From Pseudomonas sp. QS1027 (GTDB lineage: Bacteria > Pseudomonadota > Gammaproteobacteria > Pseudomonadales > Pseudomonadaceae): a DNA stretch of 64,000 bases. Of the stretch, positions 17,135 to 25,229 are shown one piece after another. Below the pieces are notes generated by a model. It was not told the DNA's origin. It was given only the letters and a program-made list of their open reading frames with translations, and searched no databases. A program made the translations under genes and the position numbers. How positions within the stretch are numbered: the stretch's first letter is position 1; each line of letters begins with the position of its first letter. Where the stretch lies: NCBI RefSeq assembly GCF_002814235.1, contig NZ_PHSU01000004.1, forward strand, positions 186,001 to 250,000. The letters run 5' to 3'.

Positions 17135-18271
17135 ATGTTGAAATGTCATGAGTTCTGTCAGGAGGCCCCCGACAGCGAGGCAAGGCCCTTTTGGAGGGAT
17201 CGACCCACTCACTCCGAGTTGGATGTTCGTTGCGTGATGGGTTGCGCCAGTGAAACGCCAGACAGCAGCGTTTTATCAGCCTCTCCCCATGACGCCTCCA
17301 GCTCCCCGCAGCCCCCGCGAATAGCGATGAACGACGAGCTGGTTGCTGCCAGGGACCTCTGCGCAAAATCCCGCGCCGCCGTGGTTGAGATGTTCAGGCA
17401 CGCGCGGATGGGCCGTGCCCTGGAACTGGAAAACGTCAGTGCACTTGTCGATGACATTTCCAGTTCGATTTCACGCCACCCCGACGCGTTTATCAGCTTG
17501 GCTCGTCTGAAAAGTCTCGACGATTACACCTATATGCATTCGGTTGCCGTCTGCGCCCTGATGATTGCCTTGGGCAATCAACTGGGACTGCCTGAAGCAT
17601 TGATCCGCAGAGTGGGGCTCGCCGGCCTGTTGCACGATATCGGAAAAATGGCCATCCCTGGCGCCGTCCTCAACAAACCCGGGCGATTGACCGACGAGGA
17701 ATTGCAGTTGGTTCGTACCCACCCTCTGGAAGGAGAAAAAACACTGTCGGCCACCTCGCAGGTGTGCGAAATGATTGTGGACGTATGCCTGCACCATCAC
17801 GAAAGGGTCGATGGCCAGGGTTACCCGCATCAATTGGCTGGCGAGCAGATCAGCCTCTTTTCCCGGATGGCCGCTGTTTGTGATGTCTACGACGCAATCA
17901 CCTCCGATCGTGTTTATAACGAGGGCTGGGATCCAGCCGTCGCGGTCCAGAAAATGTCATCGTGGGAGGGGCACTTTGACGATGAAGTATTTCGAGCTTT
18001 CTTGAAGTGCGTGGGTATTTATCCTGTGGGGTCGCTTGTTCAACTGAAAAGTGGCCGCATTGGCGTTGTTGTTGAACAGAACAGTCATTCACTCTTGACC
18101 CCCAAGGTGAAGTTGTTCTATGTGCCGGTCTTGAATGTCCATATAACACCAACGCTCTTGGACCTGAGTGATCCGTTGCAGAAGGATCGGATCTGTGCGC
18201 GTGTGCCTGTCCAGCGCTATAGGTTCAAAGACACCGACTTATTGTGGCTGGAAGATAGCAAACCCCAATAA
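17135..18271 (+). CDS. HD-GYP domain protein, putative cyclic-di-GMP phosphodiesterase with eroded N-terminal domain
   Basis: A 378-residue protein. The HD-GYP domain spans about residues 110-290 with H135, HD at 167-168 (LLHDIGK), HPLEGE and HHHERVDGQGYP at 220-231, so the metal ligands and GYP signature are intact and hydrolysis of c-di-GMP to GMP is expected. A C-terminal region of about 80 residues (LKSGRIGVVVEQNS) follows, as in PA4108-type proteins. The N-terminus looks like a damaged DUF3391 domain: MLK is followed directly by CHEFCQE...RPFWRD, where homologues carry a stretch in between, and the domain is short overall. Signalling may be altered. It is inserted between remnants of DUF808 and XRE genes. 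Confidence 0.85.
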   Translation: MLKCHEFCQEAPDSEARPFWRDRPTHSELDVRCVMGCASETPDSSVLSASPHDASSSPQPPRIAMNDELVAARDLCAKSRAAVVEMFRHARMGRALELENVSALVDDISSSISRHPDAFISLARLKSLDDYTYMHSVAVCALMIALGNQLGLPEALIRRVGLAGLLHDIGKMAIPGAVLNKPGRLTDEELQLVRTHPLEGEKTLSATSQVCEMIVDVCLHHHERVDGQGYPHQLAGEQISLFSRMAAVCDVYDAITSDRVYNEGWDPAVAVQKMSSWEGHFDDEVFRAFLKCVGIYPVGSLVQLKSGRIGVVVEQNSHSLLTPKVKLFYVPVLNVHITPTLLDLSDPLQKDRICARVPVQRYRFKDTDLLWLEDSKPQ

Positions 18272-18303
18272 TCCTGACGAAGACGCCGGGTTGTGACGTC
18301 TGC

Positions 18304-18652
18304 GCCTGCAAACATGATCTAATCAGGCGACACATTTTTTGGGGGGGGCGGAAATATTTTCGTACGCTTCCTGCACGCCATCCCTCGCCATCCTCAGGTT
18401 CTAAATAGGGCTGTCATGGATACGGGTTCATGACTCAAGCTTGTACGAGAAAGTTACAAGATATCGCATGTTGCGCGAGCAGTACGCCCCTGGGGCCGGC
18501 TCCGGGGCGGAGCCGATCGTGCATGCGGTCGGCGAAAAGTGCGGGTTGCTCACACGCGGCGCCATTGAGCTGACGGTGGACGGGCAGATCAGCGTGCTGA
18601 CGGAGGGGGACGGCTGTTACTTCCCGACGACGCTGCCCCATAGCTTTCGCAA
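18304..18652 (+). repeat. Right, degenerate copy of the XRE-leader repeat
   Basis: It matches 183-347 joined directly to 605-802 of the left copy. The junction at 18465/18466 corresponds to a 257-base deletion. Similarity stops at about 18652, after CCCCATAGCTTTCGCAA. Confidence 0.85.
18416..18652 (+). pseudogene. Decayed copy of the XRE-cupin regulator gene
   Basis: The ATG at 18416 aligns with the start at 298. Codon 6 is TGA where the intact gene has CGA, the whole HTH-to-cupin middle is deleted (bases equivalent to 348-604), and the 3' end is lost. A 80-residue frame opening at 18441 encodes only a cupin fragment and has no reason to be translated. It is a clear relic. Confidence 0.85.
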
Positions 18653-18708
18653 TCTGACAACGAGTCTGTGGCCGCGGGTTTGACCACGGACTCGTTTCTA
18701 GGTCTGTC

Positions 18709-19065
18709 TTATGGCTGAACGGCTGATCCCATAAGGCGAAATGGATGCCAGCGACCTTGTACAACCTTGCTCTTTACGAGTTCTCTATAGGTGTGCCATT
18801 GTCGAGTCATCTTGCCTTGATACCGGCGCAAGTTGCACAACTTGCAAACTGCGGCGATGTTTGAGGCTTGGTTTGAGCCACCCCCGCATCTGGCCAGCAG
18901 GTGCTCGGCTGTGTATTGCATCTGTTTTGCCTGCCTGAGTGAGCAGCCACAAAGCTGCGCATATTCCTGAGGAGAGGTGATGCACATGGGGTAGTCGCAG
19001 TAGAAGCATCGGCCCTCCTGGCGGTAAAACGCATAGGTACGTGATTTTTTTAGGAAGCGTGGCAT
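18709..19065 (-). CDS. HNH endonuclease-like protein
   Basis: A 118-residue protein from ATG 19065, preceded by AGGA at good spacing; a longer in-frame start at 19131 lacks a ribosome site. It has two zinc-knuckle pairs, GRCFYC at about 18-23 and CKLC (about residues 75-80), with the HNH core between them (QYTAEHLLARCGGGSNQASNIA). This is the layout of small HNH nucleases of the McrA/Cas9-HNH superfamily. No restriction, phage or toxin partner adjoins, so it may be a stand-alone cargo gene of this accessory patch. Nuclease activity is inferred from the motif. Confidence 0.7.
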   Translation of the reverse strand: MPRFLKKSRTYAFYRQEGRCFYCDYPMCITSPQEYAQLCGCSLRQAKQMQYTAEHLLARCGGGSNQASNIAAVCKLCNLRRYQGKMTRQWHTYRELVKSKVVQGRWHPFRLMGSAVQP

Positions 19066-19747
19066 TGAAGATATCCTGGTTTCAGAGCAAGTCCGCGGTG
19101 CCGTCAGATGCCTAGCGTTGTACTCATGCATTCAAGATATCCACGTGAGTGGCGATCAATGCGGCGTTCGCATGACCATTGAATCCGGCACCTCGGATTT
19201 ACAGCAGGTGGCAACGAGAAACCGTCAGCTCACCCGAGAAGGCCCAACGAGCGTGTCAAAAAGCGGGGAGGGTGACATCAAGAAAACAGGATTTGGTCAG
19301 TTTTGTTTTCCGGGCCATCACAGTCCGGGCGAAGGTCTATCTGGCCCGAATGAGCTTCACGAAGCCTTTCGCAAGGCTCGTACAGCTGCATAGTGGCGGG
19401 CCTGCATGATATCTCCGCTGGACTCTGCCTTGTCGGTACCCGCTTTTGCGCGCAGGTCTCGCATCTGGAATTCTAGGACTGCCAAGGCCTACTCTTCCAA
19501 TAATTACTCGGGCACTTGGTGCAACGAATAAAGTTGCAAGTAGGCCGCTATAGATAAGTGTAATTTTTATTATATGCTCCTTGCCTCAGGAGGGGCTTAG
19601 CTAGTGGCTCAGGTCGCTGGCTTCGAAGCGTTATGCAGTCCGCGTGGTGTTAGATCTTCGCTCTTTCAATTGAGCTGCGTTAATCGGAACTAAAGAACTG
19701 CTACTGGACGCCTCCCGAGGAAGAATGCGATTGTGATATGGCTGACA
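19066..19747. other. Accessory spacer without a recognisable gene
   Basis: A 91-codon frame at 19118-19393 resembles nothing I know. Structures seen: an inverted repeat CGGGCCA/TGGCCCG (about 19311-19346), a TGCAAC/GTTGCA dyad (19520-19538), and on the minus strand near 19668 the string AGCTCAATTGAAAGAGC, reminiscent of a tRNA D-arm but without a foldable tRNA around it. The AT content rises towards the SDR gene. Confidence 0.4.
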
Positions 19748-19771
19748 CAGGGCAAGAAACAGCTTGCCCTG
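19748..19771 (-). terminator. Hairpin after the SDR gene
   Basis: Perfect nine-base arms CAGGGCAAG (19748-19756) and CTTGCCCTG (19763-19771) lie ten bases past the SDR stop. There is no long T-run. It is a likely terminator of the SDR transcript. Confidence 0.55.
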
Positions 19772-19781
19772 ATACTGGAGA

Positions 19782-20663
19782 TTACACGTCAGCACCGCCT
19801 AAAATATTTTCTAGTTGCATTTCTTTTAAAACACGGTCTTGAATGGGTTGCTTGGCAGCGTTAATTTCATCAACACCCCAAACCATGCCGACCGCCGTGC
19901 GTGTAGGGCGTTTGCCAGCAGGCATATCTGCTAGCGCTAAATAAGTATCTACGACCAACTGTGGATCTGGTGCTTGGTCAGACTGCATAAATTTCGCGAA
20001 CTCTGCGAACATAGCGGCGGGTATCTTTGCTAATTCACCATAGCTGTCCAGCACGTCAATACGGGAAGGCTCTTGCCCTCCTGCACTTAGACCTGTAGGG
20101 AACGGGCCTGGTTGCACGATGGCAACATCAATGCCGAAGGGCGCCACTTCGTAACGTAAGCCTTGGACGTAGCCTTCCAAGGCATGCTTGGTGGCGGCGT
20201 ATGTAGAGAAATACGGCGCCGAAATCTGGCCGACCATTGATGAGGTGTTAATGATCAGACCGGACTTGGCTTCCCGCATAGCGGGCAAGACAGCCTGTAT
20301 AATGCGCATAGTGCCATAGTAGTTGGTTTCCATCTGTTCCCTGGCTTGGGCAATGCTAAATGCCTCCGTAATGCCAAGGTACATTACGCCTGCATTGTTA
20401 ATCAAAATATCAATCTTGCCCGCTTTAGCCAGCAAACTTTCAATGGCTGTTTTGACGGATTCGTCGCTGGTGACATCCATATCTACAACATGGATGAGCT
20501 TGCTATACGCTTCCAGCTCGGTCTTGACTGCGGCGTTCTTGCCTTCTGTGCCACGCATGGTGGCGAACACTCGGTAGCCCTTATCTGCAAAATCTTTCAC
20601 TGCTTTTAGGCCAAATCCACTGCTGCTACCTGTGATGATTACGTTTTTTTGTGCTTCACTCAT
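19782..20663 (-). CDS. Short-chain dehydrogenase/reductase
   Basis: A 293-residue classical SDR with the Rossmann motif TGSSSGFG at about 11-18, NNAG (about 89-92) and the catalytic YAATK (Tyr/Lys pair), preceded by the catalytic Ser in INTSSMVG. It is predicted to oxidise or reduce an alcohol/carbonyl with NAD(P)(H). The extended C-terminus (DTYLALADMPAGKRPTRTAVG) is common in aldehyde- or ketone-reducing SDRs that sit next to TetR genes. GC content is visibly lower than in flanking Pseudomonas genes, which suggests recent acquisition together with the divergent TetR gene. Confidence 0.9.
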   Translation of the reverse strand: MSEAQKNVIITGSSSGFGLKAVKDFADKGYRVFATMRGTEGKNAAVKTELEAYSKLIHVVDMDVTSDESVKTAIESLLAKAGKIDILINNAGVMYLGITEAFSIAQAREQMETNYYGTMRIIQAVLPAMREAKSGLIINTSSMVGQISAPYFSTYAATKHALEGYVQGLRYEVAPFGIDVAIVQPGPFPTGLSAGGQEPSRIDVLDSYGELAKIPAAMFAEFAKFMQSDQAPDPQLVVDTYLALADMPAGKRPTRTAVGMVWGVDEINAAKQPIQDRVLKEMQLENILGGADV

Positions 20664-20699
20664 ATTTTCTTTCCTGATGGCTTGTCAATTAAATACTGA

Positions 20700-20753
20700 C
20701 TGGTACAATAATGTGGTGGGGCATCGCGTGTCAAGTTAAAATACCAGGTGGTA
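20700..20753. promoter_or_regulatory. Dyad operators between SDR and TetR genes
   Basis: TACCA-GG-TGGTA (20742-20753) is a perfect dyad four bases before the TetR start, and CTGGTA at 20700-20705 repeats the half-site (inverted relative to TACCAG at 20742). This is a likely autoregulatory TetR operator array controlling both genes. Inferred from symmetry and position. Confidence 0.5.
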
Positions 20754-20757
20754 CGAA

Positions 20758-21366
20758 ATGAGCTCAAATCCAACAAAGCCTTCAAGGGGACGACCTAAGA
20801 CCCTAGACCGTGATCACGTTTTGGATGTGGCAATGGATGCCTATTGGAAAGAGGGCATACGCAATTTATCCCTTAATGAAATTTGCAGAAGATGTGATAT
20901 ATCGAAGCCAGGTCTTTATCGTGAATTTTGGAATGAAGATGGCTTGATGAAAGCTGTTATTCTTAAATATCAGGAGCAGGTGCTAGATCCTGTGCGGCAG
21001 ATGTTAAATACAGAAATTCCGTTTCGAGAGGCGCTTGACAACTTAGTGTCATTTGCCACCTCAGTTAGTGATAGTCAAGAGGTCCCAAAGGGATGTCTTT
21101 TGATAAAAATGCGCGAATCACGCACGCACTTGGGTGAAGCCGCACGAGCACAAATTGATTTCATTCAGGCGCAAGCATTAACTGCTTACTGGAAATGGGT
21201 GGAACGTTCAAAGGCCAAATGTGAGTTTTCTGCAGACATGTCATCAGAGTTTGCATCTGCTTATATCGATGCACAGTTAAGTAATGCTTCGTCACAGATC
21301 TCTCGTGGTGAGGATCCACAAATTGTAAAGAAAATACTATTAGTCGCTTTTTCTATGTTGGGATGA
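20758..21366 (+). CDS. TetR-family transcriptional regulator
   Basis: A 202-residue protein. The N-terminal helix-turn-helix spans about 12-60 (DHVLDVAMDAYWKEGIRNLS, then LNEICRRCDISKPGLYREFWNEDGLMKAV), with a low-similarity ligand-binding domain after it. It is divergent from the SDR gene across 94 bases with dyad sites between, so it probably represses the SDR gene and itself until an electrophile or other ligand binds. The codons are AT-richer than in the surrounding genome, matching the SDR gene, so the pair probably moved together. Confidence 0.9.
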   Translation: MSSNPTKPSRGRPKTLDRDHVLDVAMDAYWKEGIRNLSLNEICRRCDISKPGLYREFWNEDGLMKAVILKYQEQVLDPVRQMLNTEIPFREALDNLVSFATSVSDSQEVPKGCLLIKMRESRTHLGEAARAQIDFIQAQALTAYWKWVERSKAKCEFSADMSSEFASAYIDAQLSNASSQISRGEDPQIVKKILLVAFSMLG

Positions 21367-21377
21367 CTAGTGATTAC

Positions 21378-21890
21378 ATGAGCTCTCAGGGCATCGTGCT
21401 CAGGGAAGACGAACAAATTGAACTGAGTCGGCGCATAAGATCAGTCCGCGCGACGTTCGTCGGGCGCGGATGATTTTGCTAACCGCTCAAGGTTGTTCTC
21501 GTAACGAGATTACGCAGTTGACCGGTCTCCGTTGTTTCAGTCACCCGCTGGTGCAAGCGATTCAAGAGCTGTGTCTACAGGACCTAGTGGATTTGCCCGG
21601 ACGAGGTCGCACTGCCGGCCGAAGCGTTGAAACGAACCCTTGAGTAGGTCAGTCGGCCGCGTATCGGTCAGCCTCGCTGGAGCTGTCGAAGCATGGCTCG
21701 AGTCGCTGGTATTTCACCGGCCAGCGTCCAGCGCATTTGGGTCGCCACCGACTAAAGCCGCACCTGACACGCACCTTCAAACCGTCCAAAGATCCAAACT
21801 TCGAAGAGAAATTCTAGGATGTTATTGGGTTGTATCTGGATCCACCGGATAAGCCATTGGTGTGTTGCTGGGTTTCCGCTACCAGGCCCG
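21378..21890 (+). mobile_element. IS630-family transposase relic
   Basis: Pieces of an IS630 transposase are visible across several frames: MSSQGIVLREDEQIELSRRI from 21378; ARMILLTAQGCSRNEITQLTGL after a one-base deletion near 21459; then LVDLPGRGR; then MARVAGISPASVQRIW; and finally PHLTRTFKPSKDPNFEEKF*DVIGLYLDPPDKPL near 21750-21865. At least two frameshifts and several stops separate them. The DDE catalytic half after the DPPDKPLV region is missing. It is dead, and no terminal repeats were identified. Confidence 0.75.
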
Positions 21891-22084
21891 TGGTGCAGGC
21901 CGTGCACACACCTGTTGAGATGTCAGCGCCGGATAGACCTGAGCATCAGAAGATGTTGGTGTCATCATCAGGCTTGCAGGCACGTAGTAATTGCCGAAGG
22001 CAAAGGGCTCCAGAAGCTGTGCGGGAGATGATCGAGCGCTGATGAGCGTGGCAGAACGGCTGCCTATTTATTCATGAAACCCAT

Positions 22085-22240
22085 AGTTGCGAAGTGTAGA
22101 CTGGTTCAGTAGTTGTATCTTTATGTTTCAGGCGAGAAGCCGGTTCAAGCCCGGCACGGTCGCGCCACTGTATCCGCATACCCAGGTAGCAGCCCGGGTG
22201 TTCGGGAGTCAGACCTCGTCTTGCAACGTCATTCCTCTTC
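22085..22240 (+). ncRNA. Cobalamin riboswitch
   Basis: The leader contains the conserved core GCGAGAAGCCGGTTCAAGCC, a CGCCACTGTA segment and GGGAGTCAGACCTC, in the order expected for a B12-binding aptamer. It lies directly upstream of a NicoT-type transporter. Such riboswitches repress cobalt uptake genes when adenosylcobalamin is plentiful. Exact ends are approximate because the outer stems were not folded. Confidence 0.8.
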
Positions 22241-22276
22241 CTGGTCGGGACGCGTGTTCCCATAAGGTGCCGTTTT

Positions 22277-23332
22277 ATGATCCGTCAACTCGCACGAGTT
22301 TTCAGCGACTCCAATACCCAGATACGGGCCCGGCTCTTTGGCATCTACGGGGTGCTGATCGGCATCAACGTGATTGCCTGGGTCTGGGCCCTGCTGGCCT
22401 TTCATGACCACCCCGTTCTGCTCGGCACGGCCCTGTTGGCTTATAGCTTTGGATTGCGCCATGCGGTGGACGCCGACCATATCGCGGCCATCGACAACGT
22501 CACCCGTAAACTGATGCAGGAAAAGAAACGCCCGGTCTCCGTCGGTTTTTTCTTTTCCCTTGGGCACTCTTCCGTAGTGGTGCTGGCGTCTCTAGGCGTG
22601 GCCCTGGCGACCTCGGCCATGCAGGACCGCATGGAAGGGTTCAAGGCCGTGGGCGGATTGATCGGCACCTCGGTGTCCGCGCTGTTCTTGCTGATTATTG
22701 CGCTGATGAACCTGGTGATCCTGCGCTCGATCTACAAGTCCTGGCGCCATGTTCGACAAGGCGGTGCCTATGTTGATGACGACTTCGACCTGCTGTTGGC
22801 CAACCGTGGTTTCCTGGCTCGGATTTTCCGCCCGTTGTTCCGCCTGGTAACGCGCAGCTGGCACATGTTCCCCCTGGGTTTCCTGTTCGGGCTGGGGTTT
22901 GACACCTCCACCGAAGTGGCCCTGCTGGGCATTTCGGCGACCCAGGCGTCCCAGGGGTTGTCGCCCTGGTCGATCATGGTGTTTCCGCTGCTGTTCAGTG
23001 CAGGTATGTCGCTGGTCGATACCCTGGACGGCCATCTGATGCTGGGCGCCTACGGCTGGGCCTACATGAAGCCCATTCGCAAGATCTACTACAACATGAC
23101 GATTACCCTGGTATCGGTGGTGGTCGCCGTGGTCATCGGCACTATCGAGGCTCTGGGTCTGCTCTCGGACCAGCTCGCGCTCAAGGGGCCACTGTGGGAT
23201 GTCATCGGCAATCTCAACGATCACTTCGGCACCCTGGGTTACATCATCATCGGCATCTTTGTCGTCAGTTGGGCGCTTTCGGTGTTGCTTTACCGCCTCA
23301 AGGGTTACGACATGATCGAGGTCAAGCGATAG
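22277..23332 (+). CDS. NicoT-family cobalt/nickel transporter, probably cobalt
   Basis: A 351-residue polytopic inner-membrane protein. It has the family metal-binding signature RHAVDADHIAAIDN at about 61-74 in helix II and LGFDTSTEVALLG in a later helix. Family members import Ni2+ or Co2+ with high affinity. The cobalamin riboswitch in its leader indicates cobalt uptake for B12 synthesis rather than nickel for urease or hydrogenase. It is monocistronic as far as can be seen. Confidence 0.92.
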   Translation: MIRQLARVFSDSNTQIRARLFGIYGVLIGINVIAWVWALLAFHDHPVLLGTALLAYSFGLRHAVDADHIAAIDNVTRKLMQEKKRPVSVGFFFSLGHSSVVVLASLGVALATSAMQDRMEGFKAVGGLIGTSVSALFLLIIALMNLVILRSIYKSWRHVRQGGAYVDDDFDLLLANRGFLARIFRPLFRLVTRSWHMFPLGFLFGLGFDTSTEVALLGISATQASQGLSPWSIMVFPLLFSAGMSLVDTLDGHLMLGAYGWAYMKPIRKIYYNMTITLVSVVVAVVIGTIEALGLLSDQLALKGPLWDVIGNLNDHFGTLGYIIIGIFVVSWALSVLLYRLKGYDMIEVKR

Positions 23333-23360
23333 CTTACTTTGGGAGGCCGGTTACTGCCTT

Positions 23361-23405
23361 CTTATGCCGATGCGCCTGGTACTGCGCAAGCGCGCTGCGC
23401 AGGAG
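23361..23405 (-). other. Short fragment resembling a flavin monooxygenase C-terminus
   Basis: The minus-strand codons read LLRSALAQYQAHRHK, close to LRNALAQYQARRHPR near the C-terminus of the monooxygenase at 900-2060. Only about 45 bases match and nothing else of such a gene is present, so it is at most a gene scrap. Convergent chance similarity is possible. Confidence 0.25.
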
Positions 23406-23460
23406 CATGGGGCATCGATCGAATTTAGCCGTCCTTGCTTTGCGTGGTGGGTCGGGACGC

Positions 23461-23793
23461 TTATTTCTTCCGAGGAAGGGCTCGGACAAACACGACAGCC
23501 TCTGCCAAAAGCTTCTGTGCCAGTAAATCGTCAGCGAAGGTTTCGGCTTCAATGCGTAGCCAGCCTTCCATGATGCGGCCTCTTGAGATCATCGGGGTGA
23601 TGCCGCTGATAGCCAGTACCTCTCGGTCGTAGTCCTTGCCCAGCCGGATCAGCGCGCCGTCATCGCGCGCGGCGCACAACAAATGGCCGTTCATCAACCA
23701 GGCCAGCCCCCCGAACATGGCTTTTTCCGACAATCCTTCCACGATGGAAAGTTGGTCACGCATCAGTTCTTCGAGTCCGGGGTCGCGAGCCAT
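23461..23793 (-). CDS. TfoX/Sxy N-terminal-domain protein
   Basis: A 110-residue protein matching the TfoX N-terminal domain alone (MARDPGLEELMRDQLS...AMFGGLAWLMNGHLLCAARDD). The full-length competence regulator Sxy/TfoX has a second, C-terminal domain that is missing here, as in many short Pseudomonas relatives of unknown role. Function in competence is therefore not implied. It is followed on the same strand, about 20 bases downstream of the LLM monooxygenase stop, so it could be read from that transcript. Confidence 0.8.
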   Translation of the reverse strand: MARDPGLEELMRDQLSIVEGLSEKAMFGGLAWLMNGHLLCAARDDGALIRLGKDYDREVLAISGITPMISRGRIMEGWLRIEAETFADDLLAQKLLAEAVVFVRALPRKK

Positions 23794-23813
23794 GAGTCGT
23801 ACCTTCCTGTGCC

Positions 23814-25196
23814 CTAGCGCTTCCTGCCGAAACGCAATGATGCTCCGTAGGCCGAGTCGGGTAAATGATTGCTGCCATCTTCCCTCAGCCTGGACCGGAA
23901 GGTTCCGCTGTGGGGCTGAGTCTTGTAGAGGCCACGCTTTTGCAATTCAGGAATGATCAACTCCACGAAGTCTTCAAGCGAGCCGGGACTGATCAACGGA
24001 TTGATCATGTAGCCGCTGGTACCGGAGATACGTGCATGTTCCTCGATCCGATCGACGACCTGTTGCGGGGTGCCGACCAGGATCAGGTCGCTGCCACGGG
24101 TGACCTTGGCAAAGCGCTGTTTGACGTCGCCTGCCGTCAAAGGTTTGCCACTGCCATCGGGGTGCATGACATAGGACGTCAACCCTTCGGTATGAGTCGA
24201 TAGCGCGTCACTGTCGGCATAGCGGCTGATATCGATGCCGGTGTCGCCGGCATAACTGACCAGTTGCGCCTGAAGATGGTAGTTGCTTTGCAACACGTCA
24301 TATTTGCGCTGGGCTTCAATCTCGGTTTTGGCGGTGACAATCCGCAGCACGGTCAGGGATTTCACATCCTCACGTTGACGGCCGCGTGCCTGGGCCTTGG
24401 CCCAGATGTCTTCCAGCCCCTGACGAATCTCGTGGGGGTTGGATTTTGCGATGAAAATCAGCTCGGCGTGCTTGGCTGCGAATTCGCGACCACGACCCGA
24501 CCAGCCGGCCTGGATCAGCAGCGGGGTGCGCTGTGGCGACGGGGAGGTCAGGTGCGGTCCGGCCACTCGATAATGCTCGCCCACGTGATTGATCGGTCGT
24601 ACCCGATCACCCCGGGCATACAATTGGCGAGCCTTGTCGGCCACCACGGCGTCGTCGGCCCAGCTGCCTTCCCAGAGTTTGTACGCTACATCGAGAAACT
24701 CTTCGGCGCGTTCATAGCGGTCATCGTGTTTGATCATCTGTTCCAGGCCGAAATTACGGGCGGCGCTGGACAGATAGGAGGTCACGATGTTCCAGCCCAC
24801 GCGGCCATTGGTCAGGTGATCCAGGGTGCTGAAACGGCGGGCATGGGTGAAGGGGTGTTCGTAGCTGGTGGTGACCGTGACCCCGAAGGCAAGATGCTCG
24901 GTGACCGCCGCCAGGGCGGGAATGATCATCAGCGGATCGTTGGCCGGCGCCTCCACGGCCCATTGCATCGCGGCATCGGCATTGCCGCCAAAGACGTCGT
25001 AGAAACCCAGCACATCGCCGAAGAACAGCATGTCGAGGTTGGCCTGGTCGGCAATGCGCGCCAGGTTTGTCCAATAGCCCAGGGAGTTGATGGCCAGGCG
25101 TTCGTCGGCCGGGTGCGTCCAGAGGCTCGGCGCACCGCCGCAGCCGACACTGGCTTGTTCGTAGAGGGCAAACAATAGAGGTTTTGGATCGGACAT
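23814..25196 (-). CDS. LLM-class FMN-dependent monooxygenase (NtaA/SnaA/SoxA/DszA family)
   Basis: A 460-residue bacterial-luciferase-fold enzyme with the diagnostic NtaA/DszA-type stretches FFGDVLGFYDVFGG, FSTLDHLTNGRVGWNIVTSY and LIQAGWSGRGREFAAKHAEL. These two-component enzymes use FMNH2 from a separate reductase to oxidise C-N or C-S bonds (aminopolycarboxylates, dibenzothiophene sulfone, alkylsulfones). No flavin reductase gene adjoins. It ends the minus-strand arm after an ABC permease (33-base gap), so its substrate is probably the compound brought in by that transporter. Confidence 0.9.
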   Translation of the reverse strand: MSDPKPLLFALYEQASVGCGGAPSLWTHPADERLAINSLGYWTNLARIADQANLDMLFFGDVLGFYDVFGGNADAAMQWAVEAPANDPLMIIPALAAVTEHLAFGVTVTTSYEHPFTHARRFSTLDHLTNGRVGWNIVTSYLSSAARNFGLEQMIKHDDRYERAEEFLDVAYKLWEGSWADDAVVADKARQLYARGDRVRPINHVGEHYRVAGPHLTSPSPQRTPLLIQAGWSGRGREFAAKHAELIFIAKSNPHEIRQGLEDIWAKAQARGRQREDVKSLTVLRIVTAKTEIEAQRKYDVLQSNYHLQAQLVSYAGDTGIDISRYADSDALSTHTEGLTSYVMHPDGSGKPLTAGDVKQRFAKVTRGSDLILVGTPQQVVDRIEEHARISGTSGYMINPLISPGSLEDFVELIIPELQKRGLYKTQPHSGTFRSRLREDGSNHLPDSAYGASLRFGRKR

Positions 25197-25229
25197 CTTC
25201 GTTCCTGAAAAAGTCGTTGAAAGGGGGAC

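Noticed and set aside
19640..19700. tRNA-like string (AGCTCAATTGAAAGAGC on the minus strand, with a CTTCGAAGCC segment)
   Set aside because: A D-arm-like and a T-arm-like piece are present, but no acceptor stem or anticodon arm could be paired, so it is not a supportable tRNA.
21640..22042. Short plus-strand frames (70 codons each) after the TetR gene
   Set aside because: They are fragments of the frameshifted IS630 transposase or noise beyond it.
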